A stretch of DNA of 64,000 bases, taken from assembly GCA_013306675.1 (NCBI GenBank), contig JABLUY010000007.1, positions 62,001 through 126,000 of the forward strand, written 5' to 3'. Below are positions 29,739-39,192 of the stretch, piece by piece; within the stretch, counting starts at the first letter, position 1; every line of letters begins with the position of its first letter. The translations under genes and the position numbers were made by a program. The notes below the pieces were generated by a model. That model was not told where the DNA came from. It saw only the letters and a list, made by a program, of their open reading frames with translations, and made no database searches. Source of the DNA: Thraustochytrium sp. TN22 (lineage: Eukaryota > Sar > Bigyra > Thraustochytrida > Thraustochytriidae).

Positions 29739-31061
29739 TCATCGCGTGCGCCGCAAGGCAACAAAGGCCTGACGAATACGGCGGAACCGCGCGCTGCATT
29801 CAGCACGCTCTGCCTCTGATCGGTGCATGTTGCGGTCCGGGTGGTGCAGCATGGCCTGGGTGCGGAAGGCTTTGGAGATGTGCTGCACGCTTGGCGGTGG
29901 AATCCGATCTAGATCGAGAATGGCAAAGTCGTCGAGCAAGCTCCAAGCGTACTTTCCAGACGGGGGCTGATGGTTCTGGTTCTGGTGCTGTTGATGCTGT
30001 TGGTGATGCTGCTGGCCTTGCTGGCCTTGCTGGCCTTGTTGCTGATTGTGAAAGCCGTAAAAGTGATCACTATCGCGCTGATAAAAGTGCCATGACCAAA
30101 AGTCGCCGTAGCGAGGGTCGTAGGAAAAGTCACGCCGGTCGCGCGGGTCCGGCGAGGCGCCGAGCTGGTGATTGCGCCAGCAGCGCGGCTCAAAGGGCGA
30201 TTGCTGGTTGTGCCTGAGGTCGATGTCGCGCAGCGTGTCAGCGTTGCGGCGCTGCCAGTCCATGCCCTTGCCGCGGATGCCGGCGAGGCGGCCGTCGACG
30301 CCGTTCACCACAGCCGTGTACGGGTGGCGGCCTACCTCGTAGGAGAAGACGTACGCCGGCAGGTAAACGATGCGCGTGAGCGTGGCATTGTGCAAGCGCG
30401 TGAAGAGGTGGCGAATGCGCGCCTTGTCAGGCTTGCGCGCGTGCGTCTCGGGCCGGATCCCGGCGCCGCCAGGGCGCTCAAAGAAGCCCTCTCGCACCTG
30501 TACAAAATGACCGCGCGGGTCATGCAGCAGAAAGTCCATGGCGCGCTCCTCGGCCTGTCGCTCAAGTGCCGTGAGCACCTTGAAAAGGCCAAAGGTGGGC
30601 CGCGCTGAGACCTCTAGCGCCTCGTGCGGGAAGGCCATGCTGGCATCCACGAAGGGCTCCACACCACGCGAAAGGTCGGTTCGCGCGAGCGCCGTTTGCA
30701 CAATGTTGCGCGGGAAGTCGACCGAGGCGAACACCTGCGCGATCGAGTCGGTGTCGCTGAGGCGCGCCTTCTCGAGCTGGATGCCGTGGCGCACATACCA
30801 GTCAGTACGCTCTAGTGCGCGCCCGCGTGTCTCATAGTGCACCGTGTAGCCGATGGCGCCGTCCAGCGTCGTCTCCAGGTCGCCTTCGAAGCACAAGAAC
30901 GGCAAGAAGGCGCTCTGCGCGCCCACTTCGCGGGCGTCTACCTCGTTCCTGCTCGCCCAGCGCTCGAAGGACCGCTCCGCGCGGTCCAGACCGAGCTCGA
31001 AGCGCCTGAGCACGGGCGCCTCGCGGGCTGCGCGGCTCACGCGCAGCGGCGCCTCGTGCAT
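29739..31061 (-). CDS. Protein with C-terminal J domain
   Basis: 440 residues from the ATG at 31061; the frame stays open further 5' but that stretch is Arg/Ala-rich and overlaps the divergent gene. The last 70 residues are a J domain: LDDFAILDLDR, KAFRTQAMLHHPDRN with the HPD motif that stimulates Hsp70 ATPase, and FRRIRQAFVAL. Residues 1-330 are a globular region with YLPAYVFSYEVGRHPYTAVV and VNGVDGRLAGIRGKG, reminiscent of PepSY-like or zinc-ribbon-associated domains, but I cannot name it. Between them is a Gln/Gly/His-rich linker (QQQGQQGQQGQQHHQQHQQH) coded by a trinucleotide-like repeat. J domains are usually N-terminal, so this is an atypical Hsp70 cochaperone. If an ATG at 31340 were used instead, an Arg/Ala-rich, presequence-like leader would be added; that would overlap the neighbouring start. 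Confidence 0.82.
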   Translation of the reverse strand: MHEAPLRVSRAAREAPVLRRFELGLDRAERSFERWASRNEVDAREVGAQSAFLPFLCFEGDLETTLDGAIGYTVHYETRGRALERTDWYVRHGIQLEKARLSDTDSIAQVFASVDFPRNIVQTALARTDLSRGVEPFVDASMAFPHEALEVSARPTFGLFKVLTALERQAEERAMDFLLHDPRGHFVQVREGFFERPGGAGIRPETHARKPDKARIRHLFTRLHNATLTRIVYLPAYVFSYEVGRHPYTAVVNGVDGRLAGIRGKGMDWQRRNADTLRDIDLRHNQQSPFEPRCWRNHQLGASPDPRDRRDFSYDPRYGDFWSWHFYQRDSDHFYGFHNQQQGQQGQQGQQHHQQHQQHQNQNHQPPSGKYAWSLLDDFAILDLDRIPPPSVQHISKAFRTQAMLHHPDRNMHRSEAERAECSARFRRIRQAFVALRRTR

Positions 31062-31338
31062 GCCGCGGCACACGCGAGCCGCCCCGCGCCCATGCCGGAC
31101 TGCATGCACGCAACGCCGCCACGGCGGCGCTCCGCGCAGTCGCCCTTTCTGAACACGCGAGGCGCCGGCGCGGCGACCGACCCGGGGCGCCGCTGCGACG
31201 GGTCGGCGCGCACGCGGGCAAGCGGGCGGCACTGCGACGAGTCGAGCGCGCGAGCGCGCCGAGAGCGGGAGCGAGAGCGTGGCGGAGGGCAGGAGCGAGA
31301 GCGGGGACTCGAGCGTCGCGGCGGCGGCGGCCGGAAGC

Positions 31339-31728
31339 ATGGCGGCCGGGAAGAAGGTGTCGCCGGAGCGCCTGCTCGAGGCCAAGTTCTTGCTCGCCGT
31401 CGCGTTCGCGAGTGGCGAGGTGCCGATTCAGGAGGAGGCGGAGGGCGGCGAGGGCGACAACGGCGACGCGCACGAGCCGTCGAGCGTCGACGTGCAGCTG
31501 CGCCTGTACGCGCTGCTCAAGCAGGCAACGCAAGGGCCTTGTCACGACGAGCCACCTTCACGGTTTAACCTCATCAAGCGCGCCAAGTGGCAGGCGTGGA
31601 AGGACCTCGGCGACATGGACGTACAGACCGCGCGCCAGACGTACGTGGACGTGCTCACCGAGGCGCAGCCGCACTGGCGCGACGTCGTGAAGCGCGCGCA
31701 CAAGGTGCTCCTCCGCTCCAAGCTCTGA
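31339..31728 (+). CDS. Acyl-CoA-binding protein
   Basis: 129 residues from the ATG at 31339. The ACBP fold covers about residues 9-115: LLEAKFLLAVAF, then LRLYALLKQATQGPCHDEPP, RFNLIKRAKWQAWKDLGDMD, and ARQTYVDVLTEAQPHW. The YALLKQAT and AKWQAW motifs carry the Tyr, Lys and Trp residues that hold acyl-CoA in this family. An acidic loop of about 20 residues (EEAEGGEGDNGDAHEP) is inserted after the first helix, which makes the domain longer than the standard 86-90 residues. No membrane segment or ankyrin tail, so a soluble cytosolic acyl-CoA carrier/buffer is most likely. Divergent from the J-domain gene, with 277 bases between start codons. Confidence 0.88.
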   Translation: MAAGKKVSPERLLEAKFLLAVAFASGEVPIQEEAEGGEGDNGDAHEPSSVDVQLRLYALLKQATQGPCHDEPPSRFNLIKRAKWQAWKDLGDMDVQTARQTYVDVLTEAQPHWRDVVKRAHKVLLRSKL

Positions 31729-32604
31729 CTTATCGCGTGCGCACACGAGGCGTGCTTCTCCCTGGTGATGGCCGGCCACGGACGAGCACAGACGAAGTCT
31801 CTTGACCCCTGATTGGTTGATCTGGAGGGCTCTGGAAAGCTCTGAAAATCTCTGGAACGCTCGCTAGAAAGCGCTAGAAATTCATGTGACATGTTCTCGC
31901 TCGCAGTCGTGATCGCTCGTGCTCGCACTTTCCGTGTCCCTGGCTGGCTGCTCGCGGCTCGCCCTCTCCGAGCTCTCCAGGCCTCTCCAGGCTCTCCGAG
32001 CTCTTCGAGCTCGCACGCGCTCGCACTCTCTCCGAGCCGCTCCCCTGCTCCGCTCCAAGCTGGCTGCAGTGCTGCGTTCCCGGCCGTGGCCGTTCGGTCG
32101 CGCGTGCATACGGTCCGGCGTCACCCATCCCGCTCTTCACAGTCTGCATGTCAGGCAGGCCCTCTCGCCGCTGGCTCCGGCTCCGCCGCCTACGAGCGGC
32201 TTAGCGGCGCTAGCCACGGCCCCAGCGCGTGCGGCCTCCCAGTCAAGAGAGGCCAAAAAACCGCCTCGCCCGGTGGCGGGTCAGGATCCATGCATGCCAT
32301 GCGCGCTGAGCAGGTGCGGCTGGCCGGCGGCGATGGCGGCGTCGCTGGCGGCGGCAGGGCGCCTCGGTGACTTTGGGCCCGTCGGCGGCGAGCTTAGCCA
32401 GCTAGTAGCGAGGCTAGAGAGCGACCACCTCGGAGCGACGGCGGGGCGCCCCAGTGACGTGGCGGCGAGCAGGTGGTGAGCAGGCGTCTAGCTTTGGTGC
32501 GGACTCCGGGCGGCGAGGCGCGGCAGAGCCCGCAACAGATCTGCAACTCCAAGCCCAAGCAAGACTTCAGCTCGCTCTTAGTAGCAGCACCTCTCAAGCT
32601 CAAA
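31729..32604. other. Intergenic, upstream of first 39-codon gene
   Basis: Contains overlapping CTCTCCAGGCTCTCCGAG-type repeats (31965-32040) and, from about 32512, the leader shared with the second 39-codon gene. No other frame is accepted as coding. Confidence 0.45.
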
Positions 32605-32724
32605 ATGCCCAAGGGTAACCCGGAGATGGCCGCGGCTGGCCAGGAGAAGGCGGCCAAGGCCGCGCCCAAGGCCAAGGGCGGCGCCAAGGGCAAGAAGGCC
32701 GGCGGCAAGAAGGCTGACAAGTAA
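32605..32724 (+). CDS. 39-residue Lys/Ala/Gly-rich protein, copy 1
   Basis: The frame encodes MPKGNPEMAAAGQEKAAKAA, then a Lys/Gly/Ala tail ending KKADK; 10 of the last 24 residues are Lys. Family not recognised. The basic tail resembles the Lys-rich ends of histone H1-like or ribosomal proteins (for example the eS25 N terminus), but there is no folded domain, and it could be an exon of a longer gene. It is credible as a gene because a second copy 1.3 kb downstream keeps the same start, stop and reading frame with one residue changed, and because about 90 bases of upstream leader are also conserved (shared CTGCAACTCCAAGCCCAAGC and AGCAGCACCTCTCAAGCTCA). Downstream sequences diverge right after the stop. 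Confidence 0.6.
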   Translation: MPKGNPEMAAAGQEKAAKAAPKAKGGAKGKKAGGKKADK

Positions 32725-32916
32725 CTGGACGAATACGCTTCTCTCTTGTCCACCACACCTTCCTGTGAACCACAAACCACAGACCAAAGAGTTAAACTCT
32801 GACCAAGATTGTACTGTGTGAATTCAAGTGCTTTTGACATAGAACTGCGCGCGCCAACGCTGTCAGCCAGCAACGGCCACACTACCGTCTTTCACAAGCT
32901 GTAGAACTTCAACCAG

Positions 32917-32971
32917 GCCACCTGGATCACTGTTTTCGATTTGCAGGCGACATGCTCCTGCACCGTGACGC
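32917..32971 (+). pseudogene. Relic of CANT1 3' coding region
   Basis: About 55 bases match CANT1 coding sequence at 29210-29265, beginning GCCACCTGGATCACTGTTTT (intact gene: GCCACTTGGATCACTGTTTT) and continuing through the bases for the LL.RDA part with scattered substitutions and one single-base gap that shifts the frame. Weaker similarity extends about 30 bases upstream. The orientation is the same as the intact gene 3.7 kb away. A truncated duplicate is the simplest reading. Confidence 0.75.
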
Positions 32972-33590
32972 GCTTCTCCTGAATAGGTCTGCCAAGCCTG
33001 CCATGAAAGACGTGGGCGCGCGCTGCGATTCACCTTGCAGTTTGCCACCTCTCACGGTCAGTCTACCCAATCCCTTGAGCCCTTGCCAGGCCTTGCCAGG
33101 CCTTGCCAGTGTTTCTCCAGCGCCGCAGCGGCCTTGGCGGGTCGCCGCCGACCTGCACCACGCCCTCGCGAGGCTCGCGCTCGGTGCTTGGTCCAGCCCG
33201 CTCACCTTATCGATCTCCCCGAATCCCGATCTCCCCATCGCCAACCCCCACTCCTCCTCCGCTCCGTGCGCTCCGTCATCATTGCCTCGTTCCCCAGCGC
33301 CTTGCCCGCCGCCTCCGCCCCGCCGGCCGCGACCTGTCCGCCAGGCAAGATCGAGATCATCGCAAAGGCCTCCGACTCGTCCCAGTACCTAAGTGACACT
33401 GATCATCCCAGGCTTCCCGCGGCCAGGCGGGTGGGACCCGAGTCACGCGTCCCTGGGACGAATGCAGTCGCGGCGGCGCCTGCGACGTCGCGAGCGCGCA
33501 CGAGCTGCCTGGCGCGCGCGGCGCCGGGCCGGCCGACCGACGCGCGTCGGTCGGCCGAGGCGCCTCGCGGCGCCTCGCGCAGCCTGCTGC

Positions 33591-33593
33591 TGG

Positions 33594-33624
<31 letters not shown>
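33591..33624. repeat. (GGCA)n tetranucleotide repeat
   Basis: About eight GGCA units. The same tetranucleotide, in either orientation, recurs in other non-coding parts at about 37157-37173, 44696-44735 and 58755-58805. Confidence 0.9.
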
Positions 33625-33625
<1 letters not shown>

Positions 33626-33912
33626 CGAGGCAGCCTGGCGGCCGCGGAGCCGGCGGCGTGGCGGCGGGCCCCCGGCGGCGTACGGCGGCCTAGCTGAGGG
33701 CTACGGGTACGAGGCGCGCGGCGCGCCGCGGGGGCCCCGGGTGGCGTGGGCGCGGGGCGCCGCGGCGACCGAATCCCAGGCGCGAGCAGGCGGCCTGCTT
33801 GGGCGCGGAGGCGCGGCGGCGGCGCGGCGCGGCAGAGCTCGCGGCAGACCTGCAACTCCAAGCCCAAGCAAGACCTCAGCTCGCTCAAGTAGCAGCACCT
33901 CTCAAGCTCAAG

Positions 33913-34032
33913 ATGCCCAAGGGTAACCCGGAGATGGCCGCGGCTGGCCAGGAGAAGGCGGCCAAGGCCGCGCCCAAGGGCAAGGGCGGCGCCAAGGGCA
34001 AGAAGGCCGGCGGCAAGAAGGCTGACAAGTAA
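33913..34032 (+). CDS. 39-residue Lys/Ala/Gly-rich protein, copy 2
   Basis: Almost base-for-base identical to the gene at 32605-32724. The proteins differ by one residue in the tail (KAK in copy 1, KGK here). The leader is shared from about 33829 with several substitutions, while the 3' flanks are unrelated, so the duplication broke near the stop codon. Stronger conservation of the coding part than of the leader suggests either selection on the peptide or recent gene conversion. In both copies the frame stays open upstream through VAAPLKLK, so an upstream exon or longer start cannot be excluded. Function unknown. Confidence 0.6.
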   Translation: MPKGNPEMAAAGQEKAAKAAPKGKGGAKGKKAGGKKADK

Positions 34033-34778
34033 AAACTCGGCGAGAACCGCGACCTGGCTGGCGATGTGGCGCTGTGTTGTTGATGAATTACGGTGCTCCG
34101 CGACATTGTCAGAAAAGCGTCTGGCTTGGGGGACGTTGGCATGTGGCCTGCGCTAGCGAGGGCTGCGTACCTTTCTAGCTCGTGCCACGTCTGCGAACCC
34201 GGCTCGTAAGAGCCTCTCGAACTCTTCACTGTCAAAGCAATCTTCGTGTTTTGTCAATTTGTGAGCGTTACCCTCATCACCTTTCGAACCGAAGTTCACT
34301 TGGAATGCCATCTCAGGTGGATCTTGCTTTGGGGCTCGCTCGGCCACGCATCTCGCAAGAGTGCACGCAACTTCGCCACTTTCAAAACCCCAAAGCCCCG
34401 ATTGCGCACACAAGCACTGCATCCTGAAAAGAAGAGAGGAAAAGATCAACAACAGAAAGAACAAAAAGATTCGGGTGCAGTGGCTACGCTCAGCTACACA
34501 TGCGCTGGACAGCCCGCGATGTGCTTGTTGGTGTGGCCCAACGCTACGCGCCGGTTTGGAGAGAACGCTGGGCAGCCCGAGGCCCTTTCCACTTCCCACT
34601 CTCGCGACCACGGCTCTGCAGAGGCAACGCTCGCTCGGTCGGCAACACACGTTCAGGGCCTGTGCAAGCCTAGCAGAGGCCCACCTACCCACCCAGCCAC
34701 CCACATGTATGCTTTCAACCCAGATTCTGGGCCAAATCCATGCAGTAGCACCGCACTCGTCCTTGTCACTCGAGAGAG
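34033..34778. other. Intergenic, 3' flanks of two genes
   Basis: AT-richer than its surroundings. A minus-strand frame (34153-34704) is Cys/Leu/Phe-rich in its middle, with AT-ended codons unlike the real genes, and is not accepted. No RNA gene recognised. Confidence 0.45.
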
Positions 34779-36503
34779 TCAGCGACCACGACGCGAGAAG
34801 CGGCTGACGAGGCCGCCGGTGCGAGGGTGGACCGCGGCGGCCTTGTGCTGGTCACGCGGGAAGCCGCACTCGCAGACACCGTAGGACTGGCCCATCATGT
34901 CGAGACGGAAGTTGTTGCAGGCCTGGTCACCGCCCTTCTCGCCGCCATGAGCGCGCACGTCGGCGCGCGGCTGCTGCTCCGCGGCGCTGGTGGTCTTGAA
35001 CATGAAGGTGCCAACGTTCCGGCGAGGCTCAACGCCGAGGACAACGGGCTCGTCGTCATGGTTGCGCGAGGGCGCGGCCGAGGGACGTGCCGGGGCGTCA
35101 CCACCGCCATGCGCACGGAGTGCGCGCGCGCGCGCCTCGCGACCCTCGACCGCCTTGCGGTACTCGGAGGAGCCCTTGACGTGGGCCAGCCGCGGGTAGC
35201 CGCACTTGCACATGCCAAAACTGGCGCCCGTGAGGTCGAGCTCGTAAAAGTTGCAGGGCATCTCCTGGCGCTGGTCATCGTCGGCGCGCGCAATGGTGGA
35301 GGGGCGGTTGGCCGGATCAACGGCGCCCCAGGGCGCCACGGGTGGCTGCGGCTTGGGACGCGGCGCCGCGGGCTTGCGGAGGGCGCCGCCACCAAAGAGG
35401 CCGCCGCCGCCGCCCATGGCCGTCGGGGTGGGAACGGCGGGCGCCGTGACCTTGCTCCGGGCTGCGGGCGCGGCCGGCTTGCGGGGAGGCTGCGGCTTGG
35501 CGCGCGGCGCCGGCGGCTTGACCATGGGCCGCGGCTTGGAGGGCGGCGGCGCCGGCTTGCTGGCCAGGCCCGCGGCCGCGGCCACGCCCCTGAGCGAGCG
35601 GCGCACGGACTCGGCAATGGTCGCCTTGCGTTCCGGCTCAAAGCCCGAGCCGTAAAGCTGGATGAGCTTCTCCTCGAGCTCCGCCTCGCCAATTCCGAGG
35701 CCCCACTCGACGATGGAGTCCAGGTGCGTGAGCTTGCGCGGATCGTGCGCCAGGTAAAAGGTCTCCAGCTTGGCGTGCAGGCGCTCGCGAATCGTGTCCA
35801 GGCCCTCGCCCGTCATCATGGACTTGGTGGGTGGCGGCGGCGGGGGGATGTCGAGGTCGTCGTCATCGTCGTCGTCCTCGTTCTCCGCCTCCTCCGGGTC
35901 CTCCTCCGCGTCCTCCTCCGCGTGCGCCGAGGGCGAGACCGGCCGCGGCGGCGGCGGCACGTTGTGCTTGCGCGAGCGCCGCTTAGGTGCCGCCGGGGGC
36001 TCGGGCCTCGCGCGCACGGGCGGCTTTGGGCCGGCGTTGCCTTGGCTCGGCCCGTCCTCGTACTCGGCGTCCAAGGTAATGCCCTCGCCGTACTTGTTGT
36101 ACAACTTGCGGTTGAAGGCCTCAATGCCATGCAGCATAATGTACTGCACGAAGTCGTTCAAGCGGCCGATCTTGCTCGGGTCGTGATCCTCGTAGAATCG
36201 CAGCAGCTTGGTGTAGATGTGGTTGCGCCGCGCCGTCTCGTTCTCCGCCTCCGTCACGGCCATGAGCGAGCTGAACCGTTTGAAGTCTTGCTTCGCGCCG
36301 CCCAGGTGCTTGTGCGGGTCGATGCCCTCGCCATACTGCTCCTCCAGGAGCTCGTTCAGGCTGTCCAGCCCGTTCTGCTGCGTCCAGATCACCATCGAGA
36401 AGATGTCCAGCCCCATGGCCAGCCGCTGCGGGTCATGCTCCTGATAAAAGTCCAGCAGCAGCTCGCGGATGCGCGCCGCGTCCAGGCCGCCCGCCCTCGC
36501 CAT
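34779..36503 (-). CDS. Unknown protein: three FY..HDP repeats and two CxC modules
   Basis: 574 residues. Three related helical repeats lie near residues 10-60, 95-145 and 235-285, with cores LLLDFYQEHDPQRL, LLRFYEDHDPSKI and LETFYLAHDPRKL, each followed by a hydrophobic helix and a Tyr-Gly turn (YGEGI, YGEGI, YGSGF). Two copies of a Cys-containing module sit near 416-441 (CNFYELDLTGASFGMCKCGY) and 528-553 (CNNFRLDMMGQSYGVCECGF), each ending with a His (RLAH, RDQH). C...CxC...H could bind one zinc; similar short modules are scattered through protist proteins. Between the blocks are Pro/Lys/Ala-rich linkers and an acidic run (about 205-225). No enzyme motif, signal peptide or membrane helix. 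The repeat pattern suggests an adaptor, possibly cytoskeletal; that is a guess. Confidence 0.8.
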   Translation of the reverse strand: MARAGGLDAARIRELLLDFYQEHDPQRLAMGLDIFSMVIWTQQNGLDSLNELLEEQYGEGIDPHKHLGGAKQDFKRFSSLMAVTEAENETARRNHIYTKLLRFYEDHDPSKIGRLNDFVQYIMLHGIEAFNRKLYNKYGEGITLDAEYEDGPSQGNAGPKPPVRARPEPPAAPKRRSRKHNVPPPPRPVSPSAHAEEDAEEDPEEAENEDDDDDDDLDIPPPPPPTKSMMTGEGLDTIRERLHAKLETFYLAHDPRKLTHLDSIVEWGLGIGEAELEEKLIQLYGSGFEPERKATIAESVRRSLRGVAAAAGLASKPAPPPSKPRPMVKPPAPRAKPQPPRKPAAPAARSKVTAPAVPTPTAMGGGGGLFGGGALRKPAAPRPKPQPPVAPWGAVDPANRPSTIARADDDQRQEMPCNFYELDLTGASFGMCKCGYPRLAHVKGSSEYRKAVEGREARARALRAHGGGDAPARPSAAPSRNHDDEPVVLGVEPRRNVGTFMFKTTSAAEQQPRADVRAHGGEKGGDQACNNFRLDMMGQSYGVCECGFPRDQHKAAAVHPRTGGLVSRFSRRGR

Positions 36504-37827
36504 GCTGCCCGTCTGCTCCGCTCAGCTCTGCTCTGCTCTGCTCTCCTCTGCTCTGCTCGCTTCGCCTGTGCGGATGCGGGTGCACGTCGCCCGTGGCGGC
36601 CAGCGCAGCGCGCGCCGCCGATCTCGCGCGCTCCCTCCCTCGCCGGCCGGCCGGGCAGCCCGGACCGGCTCGCCTCCTCGCGCCGCGCGCGCGCGCAGGC
36701 GCCCCGGCGCCCGCCGCCGCCGCCCTTGGTCGCCGCGCGAGCGCCCGCCGCACCGCGCTCAAGCGTACCGCCCGCTCGGTCTGTCTGTCTGTCTGTCTGC
36801 CGCGCCCGCCGCCGACCCGCCCTCCCGCCCGCCCACCGCCTCGCCTCGCCTCGCCTCGGCCGCGCGGAAGCCGGGCGCGCGCGTGCCGCTGCTGCCTCCT
36901 GCTGCGCGCGGCAACTGGCAGCTAGCTAGCTGCCACAGCACACTGCGCAGTGCTGCACAGTCAGGCACTGTGGCCGCTGGCCAGTGGCAGGCTCCGAGTC
37001 TAGTCAACTTAGTAGACTAGACTTCAAGTTGCAGTGACGAGTTAGCTCTCTAGCTAGAGCCTACGCAAGGGGCAATCCGTGTCCGAGTCAGTCTTGGTTG
37101 AGCGAAAGAATTTGAAATTTGAACGCAGACCTGCCAGCCAGCTAGCTCTGCAGGCAGGCAGGCAGGCAGGCAGACCAAAGCAACCTGGTGGGCACCTCGC
37201 CTCTCTCAGGCAGCAGGCCGGCGCGCGCTCGGAGGCGCGCGCCAGCCTTGGCGGGCGCCGCGGCTGCAGCTTCTTCCGAGGCCGCCGTGCCGCGCCGCTG
37301 GCCCGGCGTGGTCGACGCTGGGAGGCGGCTCCGAGCCGAGTGCACGCAGCACGTTTGTCAGCACCGCACGCGGTGCGGGCGCCGGGGGCGCGCCGGGCGA
37401 GGTGCGCGGCCGAGTCCAGTTGCGCGTCGCGCTCGGCGTCAGCAGGCCTCTCTCTTCTCACCGCGCGCGTGCGCAGCCGCAGCGGCGCCACTCCGCGACG
37501 CGCCGCGACGCGCGCGCGCCCGGAAGGCAGGCAGGGCACGGCGTGCCGGACGACGTGCGAAGCCGCGGGCGGGCCCGCGGGCGGCCGCAGAAACCGGCCC
37601 AAGGGGAACTTGAGCCGATTCCGGCGGGACGCGCTAGCATTGTCCCGTGTATGAGGTATGAAGCACCCCCGCGCTCGGATGTGCAGGGGCAGTGGAGGAC
37701 GCGGCGGCGGCCAGGCCGGAGGGGGTGTACAGGGAGTCTAGACGAGCGAGGGAAGCGCGTGCCTCTGCTGCGGAGCAGTCACCAGTGCTCATGGAGAGCG
37801 CGATCTGACTCAGCTCTGCTAGGCTAC

Positions 37828-37861
<34 letters not shown>

Positions 37862-38024
37862 TTACTGCACTGTTCTTGTGAAGAAGCCCTAACGCTTTGC
37901 TTTGCGAAGCACCGCTATGACGTCAAGCAAAAAGCACAGGCACAGGGACATGAGCGACATGATGGTCTCGCTGGTTGAATGCTTGTGCGATTCGAACATG
38001 ATGGTCTCGCTGGTTGAATGCTTG
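36504..38024. other. Gene-poor spacer between two minus-strand genes
   Basis: 1.5 kb. It includes GCTCTGCTCT repeats right upstream of the start at 36503, a GTCT run (36779-36798), CTAGCT palindromic repeats (36920-37055), a GGCA run (37157-37173), a 10-unit CAG tract (37829-37858) and a 39-base tandem duplication (37957-38026) touching the next gene's stop. No coding frame accepted. Confidence 0.5.
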
Positions 38025-38026
38025 TC
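37957..38026. repeat. 39-bp tandem duplication at a gene's 3' end
   Basis: Two copies of ACATGATGGTCTCGCTGGTT plus following bases, period 39. The spacer of the unit, TGTGCGATTCGAAC, also matches the last codons of the adjacent ATPase gene (38036-38049), so the duplication seems to have started from the gene's own 3' end. Confidence 0.85.
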
Positions 38027-39156
38027 ATCCGGAGCCGTGCGATTCGAACCAGCGCTCGTAGGCGCGCTCAGAAGCGGGGTGGGCGGCAGGGCGCGTGGCT
38101 TGGAGCGCTGACAGAGCGTCCTCGTGCAGGACAGGCCCAACGTGCGGCGGCGCGCTGCTGGCGTGGGGCGCGGCGTCGAGGCTAGCCATGGCGCGGCGGA
38201 CCGGGTACATGGCGGCCTCCTTGCAGAGGAGAGCAATGTCGGCGCACGAGTGGCCCTCGGTACTGTCGGCGAGCACCTGGTAGTCCAGGCCGCTGGTACG
38301 GTGATCCGCTGGCAGTAGCTTCTCGAAGATGGCGCGGCGGCCGGCCGTGCAGGGCAGACGCACGCGGACCCGCTTCTCGAGTCGCCGCAGGAGCGCCGGG
38401 TCGAGCTCCCACGGAAGGTTGCTCGCGGCCAGCACGAAGATGGCCGCGTCCTCGGCACGGGCCAGGCCGTCCATCTGGATGAGCAGCTCAGTCTTCATGC
38501 GCCGGCTCGCCTCGTGCTCGCCGCCGCCCGCGCCGCCGCCGCCGCCGCCGCTGCCGCCACGCTGGCCCATTATGGAGTCAATCTCGTCGAGAAAGATCGT
38601 GCTGGGCGCGTGGTAGCGCGCCAGCTCAAAAAGAATGCGAATGAGCTTCTCCGAGTCGCCGCGGTACCGGCTCACGATGGACGAGGCGGAAATGTTGAAG
38701 AACGTCGTGCGGCACTCCGTCGCCACCGCCTTGGCCAGCATCGTCTTGCCCGTGCCGGGTGGCCCGAACAGCAAGACGCCCTTCCAGGGCGAGACCAAAC
38801 CTCCCTGGAAGAGCTCCGGGTAGCGCGCCGGCATCACCACGGCCTCCTTGAGCAGCCGCTTGGCGTCCTCCAGACCCACCACGTCGTCCCACCTAACCTG
38901 CGGGTTCTCCGTGAAGATATCGCGCGAGATGGTCAACGCCAGCTCGCGCGTGTCGCTCGACGACCCGTGCAGGAACTGCGATAGCGGCCGCAGTAGTCGG
39001 TCTGCGGGTGACTCCTCGTCTCCCGCGGCGGACGCCTGGTTCCCGCTCGCACCGCGCATCGCACGTCCGGCGACGGCCATACTGGCTACGTCCGCCGCCG
39101 CCGCCGCCGCCGCCTCACCGCGCTCGTTCTCCTCCGTGCAATCCTGCTGTGGTAGC

Positions 39157-39192
<36 letters not shown>

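Larger units (their letters stand above)
32725..33912. other. Between the tandem 39-codon genes; CANT1 relic and GGCA repeat
   Basis: 1.2 kb holding a decayed fragment of the CANT1 gene (32917-32971), a GCCTTGCCAG repeat (33080-33110), a GGCA tetranucleotide run (about 33591-33624) and the duplicated leader of copy 2 (from about 33829). A frame at 33300-33400 reading GKIEIIAKASDSSQYL looks locally coding-like but has no context. Confidence 0.5.

Noticed and set aside
31062-31385. 108-codon extension of the J-domain gene
   Set aside because: It would overlap the start of the acyl-CoA-binding gene on the other strand. A mitochondrial presequence there is possible but less likely than the ATG at 31061.
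33300-33400. GKIEIIAKASDSSQYL coding-like stretch
   Set aside because: Too short, no start or stop context, and no sign of a matching gene; may be chance or an old gene fragment.
34153-34704. 183-codon minus-strand frame
   Set aside because: AT-ended codons and a low-complexity Phe/Leu stretch differ from all accepted genes; no similarity recognised. The last 55 codons look slightly protein-like but stand alone.
37984-38050. GATTCGAAC motifs resembling a tRNA T-arm
   Set aside because: No cloverleaf can be formed around either copy. One lies in the end of the ATPase coding sequence, the other in its duplicated flank.
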